NCBI GenBank assembly: GCA_021234155.1
Contig: JAJEKV010000187.1
Location: 563,888 to 627,887, forward strand
Length of the DNA stretch: 64,000 bases
Reading direction: 5' to 3'
DNA from: Isoetes taiwanensis
Lineage: Eukaryota > Streptophyta > Lycopodiopsida > Isoetales > Isoetaceae
Shown here: positions 57,536 to 64,000 of the stretch, piece after piece
Position numbering within the stretch: the stretch's first letter is position 1
How the letters are laid out: every line of letters starts with the position of its first letter
Program-made: the position numbers and the translations under genes
The notes under the pieces: model-generated
The model's input: the letters and a program-made list of their open reading frames with translations, nothing else
The model's database searches: none
Told to the model about the DNA's origin: nothing

Positions 57536-60117
57536 AAAAGCCTAAGGAATTTAAAAATCTAAATTGAGGGCTACATAAGTACTATAAGATGTACTAAAAG
57601 GGACCATAGAGAGTATGGGTTAAAAAAAGATAGAAATAAAGTCCTTAAGATAAATATGAGACAAAAGATTTATAGCTTGATTCAATTTATGGAAAATAAT
57701 TAAACACTTGAGTATTCCAAAAGGAATTTTTTTTCGTGAAAAATAGAAGGAGGGAATTTGAATATACCCAGCACCCAAAATTTATGGCATAGGGAGAAAA
57801 CGAAGATATGGCGGTCGACCATGCATTTAAATCCGCCTTCTTGGTTCTACCAAAAGAAAAGGTTAGTTATTTGCAGCCCATCTTTATGGCTTAGCATTTT
57901 CCGGCAAAACCCCGCAATAGCAAATATGGGGTTTTATCAGGCATTGATAATAGTAATACGAGGAAGATAAGCCGGCATTTGAGACGGATAGAGAGCTCTT
58001 GTGGTGTAAACTTTCTGATTAGATTGAGCGCCCTAAAATGGAAAAAAAAAGGCAAAGCAGAGGATATGATTCACGTAGAGGGCACAATGATGCATATATG
58101 GCAAAAAGAGGGGTGGATTCAACAAAGAAATGCTGTATCCTATAGAGGCGCATTTAACAGTTTGTTCCCGAAGACCCAAATCGGTGAAGATGTGTCTTGT
58201 AAGATGAAGACATGCAGTCTTGGATATGTGTTTCTATTTTTCTCTTAAAAAGAGTTTACAATGAACAAAGGAGGCTAAGAAAAAGCTTAAGGGCCGTGGT
58301 ATATACATGTCTCCATGCTTACGAGACTACTAAATAGTCTAGTAAAGAGGTAGATTGGATTAAAAAGATCTATAAATGATAATGAGAAAATACATATTCT
58401 TGTTTGTCTTTGTATGAAGAGTATTTGATAAGCACATTTTTTTATTTGCTATTTGCTATTACTAATCTCAAGGGCAAAAAGAGTATATATTGGGTAAAGG
58501 GCGTTAAGCAAGAAAACCCAAGTACCTTTTGGCCCTTGCACCATTACCGTTTCTTTGCTAATGTGTGTATTGATTGGCTCTTGGTACATGGTTTTTCTTT
58601 TCCCAATATTGTTTTTTGTTTGTTATGAAGTGTTTTAGCTCAAAGAAATGTGTGGATCGATTTCAAAAAGCTCCAAAAGTAGTACAAGACCTTATGAGGC
58701 GAAAAGCCTAAGTTTTGAAGGCGGTTTAACATCTTAAGGATGCACAAACCGCTTAATTGTGTGGTATTTATATTCCAGTTTTTAAGTTAGCCATGCTCTA
58801 AGAAAAAGGCGAATCTCTCTACTAGAATGATATGTTATAATGCTTATATTTTTGGGAACAAGTTTGATAGCTGAACTTTGAATCTAGGGGGATAAAACTA
58901 TGGGCTGTTATTATACCTGATACACTTTGAAAATATAAGCTGAAATTTTGTCCATGTGTGAAGGAATGTTTATGTAAGATATGCATGATATCATGAGTTT
59001 AAAAGGTGAAGGGAATGTAAACCTCACGAACCAAGAGAAATATATCTGAGGAAAAGCATGAAATGAGAACATGAGAAAAGCCATGATTGAGTAAAAATCT
59101 GTTTTACCCTTATATATGTAAAAGGCTGTCTAGAAAGGAAATAAATAAGGAGGCAATTATGACTTTAAAATAAAACCATAGAATACAACCTACTGTTGTA
59201 AAGATTAAGTGCATGGTAGACATGCAAAAGAAATAATTATACTAGGAATGCAAAGATAGTAATCAAGGCTATATTCCTTTCTCCTTTATATGTTTTTTAC
59301 AAACATGTACAGAAATAGAGAAATGATACACATGTCTATTAAAGGACAAAAGTTACAAATTGAAAGGAAATCTATGGAACTAAGGTTCAAAGATAATTTT
59401 GTACAAAGTCATAAGACTTTTGGCACCACAGTAAGATGTAACGTCTATAACTGGCTCAGTTATTGTACGAAATGATAAAACTACAGAAGGATTGACTGAA
59501 GTAGTATGAATGGCTAATAGGTCTGATGGCCAAGTTAGCTAGGTCCGGGTTTTTTTAGAAATTTCATGGCATTGGTCTTATCAGTGCTGCATCTTATCTA
59601 TTAGTATTAATATGTAGCATAACAGGGGGTTGCTTTTGTGTTTTTGTACTTTTTTCCTAAAGGTTTTTATATGATTTCGTGGTGTATTCTGATGCATGTA
59701 CTAATGCGTACATCTAGAGTGCACATACATATTCCTTATTTTTTATGGCACTTGCCAATGGTTTAGCCCCTTAAAAAAAAATTTATCTGATTAGTGCCAT
59801 GCAAAGCTCGAAAATTGTATTTTAGGGTTCTTTGGTTTTTCCTAGACTCGAAGGGGAGTCCTTTAGGGTTCAATTCTATTGCGCGCCGCCAAGGGAAAAT
59901 CTTGAGGAAAATAGGAGGCACCTTAGGATGGAGAATGCAGTTCCGATTGGGATCATCCTTTTCTTTTCAATCAGGCTTTTTTCTCTACAATTTTGCTTCT
60001 CGGTGCATGCAGCCACATTCCATGGCCTTGCAGAACCCCAAACAGATTTTTTTCGGCTCTTTCTTTTGATTCCTTCATTATTACGATCATTATAGGACTC
60101 TTATGGCGAAGTTTTGC

Positions 60118-60758
60118 TTTCGGAATGGTACATTCAAAATCGCATCGTCGATAGAGACATCGGATCGCCATTCTAAATGGGGACGAGCATGCATGTCATG
60201 CATGCATCGCGGCGGCGCATGCCCGTTTTGGGTTGGGAGTTAAGCTATTTCCGGTAGCGTTTACGCATCCGCGTCTCATCGGCGCTTCCTCTTCTCTCGG
60301 CGATACCTTATTCTCTTTGAATTATTTCGAGGCGGGGAGGGGCTTCTTCTGCTGGTTTAGCCAATTTGGCGTATCTTTCTTGCTATCCTTTCGGGCCTTT
60401 GGCCTCGTCCATGACCTCGTCCTTGATCCTAGTTTGTAAGGAATTTCTCTGCGGTAGTGGGCTTTGTTGGTTTCTTGTGAGTCCCATTCTAGAATCGCAT
60501 CGATCAGGAACATCGGATAGCCATTCTAAATGGGGCGAGCATGCATGTCATGCATGCATGCGGCGCATGCCCGTTTTGGGTTGGGAGTTAAGCTATTTGG
60601 CGTTTACGCATCCCGTCTCATCGGCGCTTCCTCTTCTCTCGGCCCGATTACCTTATTCTCTTTGAACCCACCCTCCCCTTCTTTGTTTATTGTACAAGTT
60701 ACATTTTATCATGTTTTCCACCGGCGGGTGATGCTTTTTTCCACCGGTGGGTGATGCT
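60118..60758 (+). repeat. GC-rich direct duplication, spacing about 350 bp
   Basis: 60118-60325 and 60487-60667 share 'GCATGCATGTCATGCATGCAT', 'gcccgttttgggttgggag' and 'tcatcggcgcttcctcttct', differing mainly by small GC-rich indels. A third partial echo ('ttgttggtttctt..gagtcccattctagaat') is at about 60464 and 61123. Just after, CCACCGGyGGGTGATGCT is repeated in tandem (60719-60757). Confidence 0.7.
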
Positions 60759-62089
60759 ATTCTGGTATGTTTCTCGTTTGTTGTGTTGGTGATGTGCGGT
60801 ACGGGTTGGCGGCGGCATCCGTTTCGACTTCTCCATGCGGGGGTTTTGGCAGCGATTTATGCCTTTACGTTTGTCTAAGCCCTTTGCAAGGCTTATCACT
60901 AGGGTTTTTCCTCGAAACCCGAAAAGGGCTTTTTAATCCGGTGATAAGCTTCGGCAGTACATCAACCACTCATCTATTAGCATTGTATTTGTTTGGGGGT
61001 CCAAATGATATAATTGGATTTTCCCTTTATTTTTCGTGGGTAGTTCGTGATGTGTGCGGCTACCCATCACATCCCACCATTGTAGAAATCACTGAGATGA
61101 ATGAGAAGCCTATCTATCGAGGCTTTGTTGGTTTCTTAAGAGTCCCATTCTAGAATGGTAGATTTTGAAAACGATTGGGGCAAAAAGCAGGGGATCTGCT
61201 CTTGCGGTCAATGCAGTGGGTTTGATTTGTGGGAAGTGGTGAAGGATGATTCTTTGAAGAAGTTAAAGGCGTTGATGCTATATGTTGGAGCATTGCAGGT
61301 AAAAAAAGGTCGCGATAGGGTAGGGATGTTTTTCGCTTTGTTGAGTGGTGGGTTCTTGGCAATCCATTATTTATTTGTTGTTTTAGGAATTTGTTGTTTT
61401 TGATAAATCTTCGGAATTCTATAGTCACATGGTATGTGGTTTACCCTTGTCATCCATTTAGAAAAGGTGCTAGGGAGCGTGGGTACAACTAGAACCGCTA
61501 TATATCTTGACGACACCACCCTAAAATATCTGTTGTTTTGGCATGGCGGAAAAGCTCTTCTCCCTTTTTTTTCTTTTCCTCACTTCTTTCTTTTTCAGAA
61601 CCTAAGTTGATCGCCATGCTTCTCACGTAACAACTTTGGAGCTTATATTCCTATTTGTTGGCTTGGGTACTGAAGGCCGAGAAAGGAGTTGTTGGTGGCT
61701 TTAAAGAATCTTTGTTAAGGTGTTTTTATTATCATTTGTTAAACTTCTGCTCTAATTTCGGTGAAATTTTGTGTTTCGATGTGCATTTGAGCCTGGCAAG
61801 AGATTTTTGCAGGTTGCTGTACATTCAGAACTTCTTCAAGCACTAAACTTTCATATCTTTCCTTGGACTATAGGTTGGTTAATGACATATCAATTGTGCA
61901 TACATTTATGGGAATCAGAAAAGAGGTATTAAGTTATGATAGTGCTGCCATGTTCATGTGAAGGTTTGACTTTTTGTGCCCTATTGTACAGATTGGGAAA
62001 GCCTTGCACGATTTGTTTGAGACTAATGTAGTGCAACGAAAAGATTTGTGGATTACATCTAAACTATGGTCCGTACGATAGGTGTGAGT

Positions 62090-62339
62090 AACTTCTCTAT
62101 AAAGAAATTAGAGGACGAACAACTTCTCTATAAAGAAATTAGAGGACGAACGTGAATATCAGCAGAGAATGCTGTAACTGCTAATGGTGTCTCTCGTCAT
62201 GTCAGTATGCATATTCACTGGGATTTCAGAAGTATTGCCTGAAGTAGTGTAAATGCTCTTGATTTTTTTTTTTTTTTGCATTTATGCTGTTACAGGTACA
62301 CAAATTTCTTTACTAAGATACAAATTTCTTTACTAAGAT
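62090..62339. repeat. Two exact short tandem duplications
   Basis: A 31-bp unit starting AACTTCTCTATAAAGAAATT at 62090-62120 and 62121-62151, and a 20-bp unit ACAAATTTCTTTACTAAGAT at 62300-62319 and 62320-62339. Both pairs are identical. Confidence 0.9.
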
Positions 62340-63369
62340 GGTTACAAGGACATGATGGGTTCAAGTCCCACTGGTTGGTAATATTTACTTGGCAAACTTG
62401 TTATCATCGTGCAGATATTTGATGCTACAACATATGTTTAATGCTACAAGACGCCTACGGTTTACTATTTCTCATCGGGACAAGATGCTATAGATGCACA
62501 CAATCTTTGCAATTTTTATTCAATAGAGTATTCTCTCATGGATATTTATATCATCCTTGGTGGATAATTTCAATCATAGGGCTTGGGAACCTATAATCCA
62601 GCATATGTGATTTGTGTTTGCTCGTAGCAGCATCCCATCATGTAACTAATGCACATCATTGTATTTTTATTAAAACAAAGCAGTTTTATCATTCTAGGCT
62701 TGTCTCATGTAATCAATTACATGCACAAATATTTCTAAAATTGTTACATGCAAAAGTGAATTAAAATTGTTACATGCATTTATGCCATTCTTAGTGCCGA
62801 AATGGTGAAGGGCTTTATTAGGGCGAAGGTTTCATTTAGGGCCGAAGGGCCGAAATTTTTTAATATAACAACCAACACATATGTACCATTAACATTAATT
62901 AGCTCAAACCATTGCATCCAACACATTTAAAATAAAATCCCCTAAAACCCCTTTGGTTTGGGTGCATATTCACACGGGGGTTACGTAGGGGCGCCGAGCC
63001 CCTAAAACTTACAACAATACATGTACACAATTAATACCATTAAGTACATCCCTTAAACCTTATGGTATTTTGCAAACTTTAATATCTGATTATACAAAAA
63101 CTTAGACCGGGCATACCCCAAACGAGGATCATGGCATGCGGTCCGGATCCAAGGAATAAAGGGCCCAAACCAATATCGAGTTTGTGCCACCAATATGGAA
63201 TAAGGATCTCGGACCTATCTGGATATGCCGCAAGCAAGATCATGTGCCCGAGTTATCTTTGTCAGACTTTGCTCTTCTTTGCATCAAAACCAAAAGTACA
63301 CACATTACTCATTGAGAAGGACTCTTGAGGAAACCGGACCGGTATGCGCTATCGACCATTTAGGGTTCA

Positions 63370-63555
63370 TTGAATGGCTCCACGTCTCCCGAGGTGAAAA
63401 AGTCAACACCGGGCGAAAAAGCCAAAGAGGCTGCCGGTGGGATGAGGTGTTTCTTTCAAAAAGTTAGGGGCGTATAATGCTACTTGGCCCCATACCTGGG
63501 TCAGCTGATATAAAAATATCTTAGCCCATTTTGTTTTTTTTTTTTTTTTTTTTTT
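63370..63555 (+). repeat. Second copy of the leader/TATA/T-run block
   Basis: Direct-repeat partner of 57340-57535, ending in a T-run at 63533-63555. No primer-binding site or LTR end is visible next to it, so its status (LTR piece or internal leader of another copy) is open. After it come GCCGCCATAGCCG repeats (63640-63690) and plain noncoding DNA to the window end. Confidence 0.65.
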
Positions 63556-64000
63556 AATTTTGAAAAAGATTTGAAAAAAAAGTTAGATTCAAATTTGTGT
63601 TTCTTTATTTGAAAAGTGTGTTTGTTGTGACGCCTTCCTGCCGCCATAGCCGCCGGAGTAGAGCTCGCCTGCCGCCATAGCCGACCTTGCATGTTATCCT
63701 GCTGCTACCCTAAACGCCTAGCGTCTCCCTTCTGACCCCAGCGCCACCTCTTCTATCCCAAGCGCCCACTTCTTTGTCACACCTACAGAAAGTAGAGTCA
63801 GTTGCGCTACCTTGAACTCCCCGAGTTCCCCGCAGCCTTGAGTTCACAGAACTCCCCACGCACAACTGAAAAACTAATCCCCAGGATTAGCTTGAAGCCC
63901 TGCTTCAAAAGTTCTATCACTAGAACTAATACTGCAGCAGCAGTATTGCTTTAAGGACAGTCCAGAATATTCTCGAAACGGAACGTCCCCTTGAGCTATC

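Larger units (their letters stand above)
57071..64000 (+). other. Probable internal region of the gypsy element, no gag-pol seen
   Basis: About 6.9 kb without a recognisable gag, protease, RT or integrase frame. It contains a leader-like block with TATATAAAATATG and a long T-run (57340-57535) that recurs at 63370-63555. It also has a duplicated GC-rich block near 60.1-60.7 kb and short exact tandems at 62090-62151 and 62300-62339. Either a non-autonomous element or a mosaic of insertions; I cannot separate them. Confidence 0.4.

Noticed and set aside
59794-61430. Candidate genes in the GC-rich region near 60-61 kb
   Set aside because: Open frames are short, overlap on both strands and change frame between the duplicated copies, so coding constraint is not visible.
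1-64000. Organellar (chloroplast or mitochondrial) origin of the window
   Set aside because: No organelle genes, rRNA or tRNA genes are seen, and the content is nuclear transposons with spliceosomal introns.

Overview
The window looks like nuclear DNA of a land plant, most probably a fern with a large, repeat-filled genome. Evidence: a single-exon PLS-DYW pentatricopeptide repeat (PPR) gene of the RNA-editing type, plant-style GT-AG introns, plant L1 and Ty3/gypsy elements with a tRNA-iMet primer site, and very low gene density. The fern assignment is an inference from style; no marker proves it. Only one intact host gene is seen, the DYW-type PPR protein on the minus strand at 16351-18384. 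A UBR/PRT6-like exon near 26.5 kb is probably a fragment. Nearly everything else is transposon DNA in several states of decay.

Layout. 1-141: tail of an unknown ORF. 308-475: a run of small hairpins. 1457-2014: a broken zinc-finger ORF. 2414-8918: a 6.5-kb DNA transposon with 28-bp perfect terminal inverted repeats (TIRs) and two inward-facing genes. 8.94-13.86 kb: LINE-A with a preceding LINE tail. 15743-16255: LINE-B (minus), inserted just behind the PPR stop codon. 18.79-23.03 kb: LINE-C. 26.05-26.28 kb: a tRNA-like SINE. 29320-30900: a 3' LTR of a gypsy element. 32.55-35.72 kb: a DUF7869 transposon relic split by an L1 with a 13-bp target duplication. 36037: a CACTA-type end. 37354-46100: the most interesting object, described below. 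46744: a Helitron-like end. 47.8-48.3 kb: a copia gag relic. 55497-57056: a complete 5' LTR of the same gypsy family as at 29.3 kb, followed by its internal region.

The 37354-46100 element has 34-bp TIRs (32/34 identical) flanked by a 4-bp direct repeat GCAT. It carries two divergent genes over a shared intergenic region. Leftward is a DUF7869 (transposase-like) protein. Rightward is a spliced gene that joins a ParB/sulfiredoxin-like nuclease domain to a bacterial-type beta-class DNA adenine/cytosine-N4 methyltransferase. About twenty palindromes with a core like CTATGCGCGCATAG sit in the introns and intergenic parts of this element, and I recognise them nowhere else in the window. A self-marking or parS-like role of these sites is my hypothesis.

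Many element genes here are broken by single in-frame stops. These are strongly biased to TAG, as expected if CAG codons decayed by C-to-T change at methylated CHG sites.
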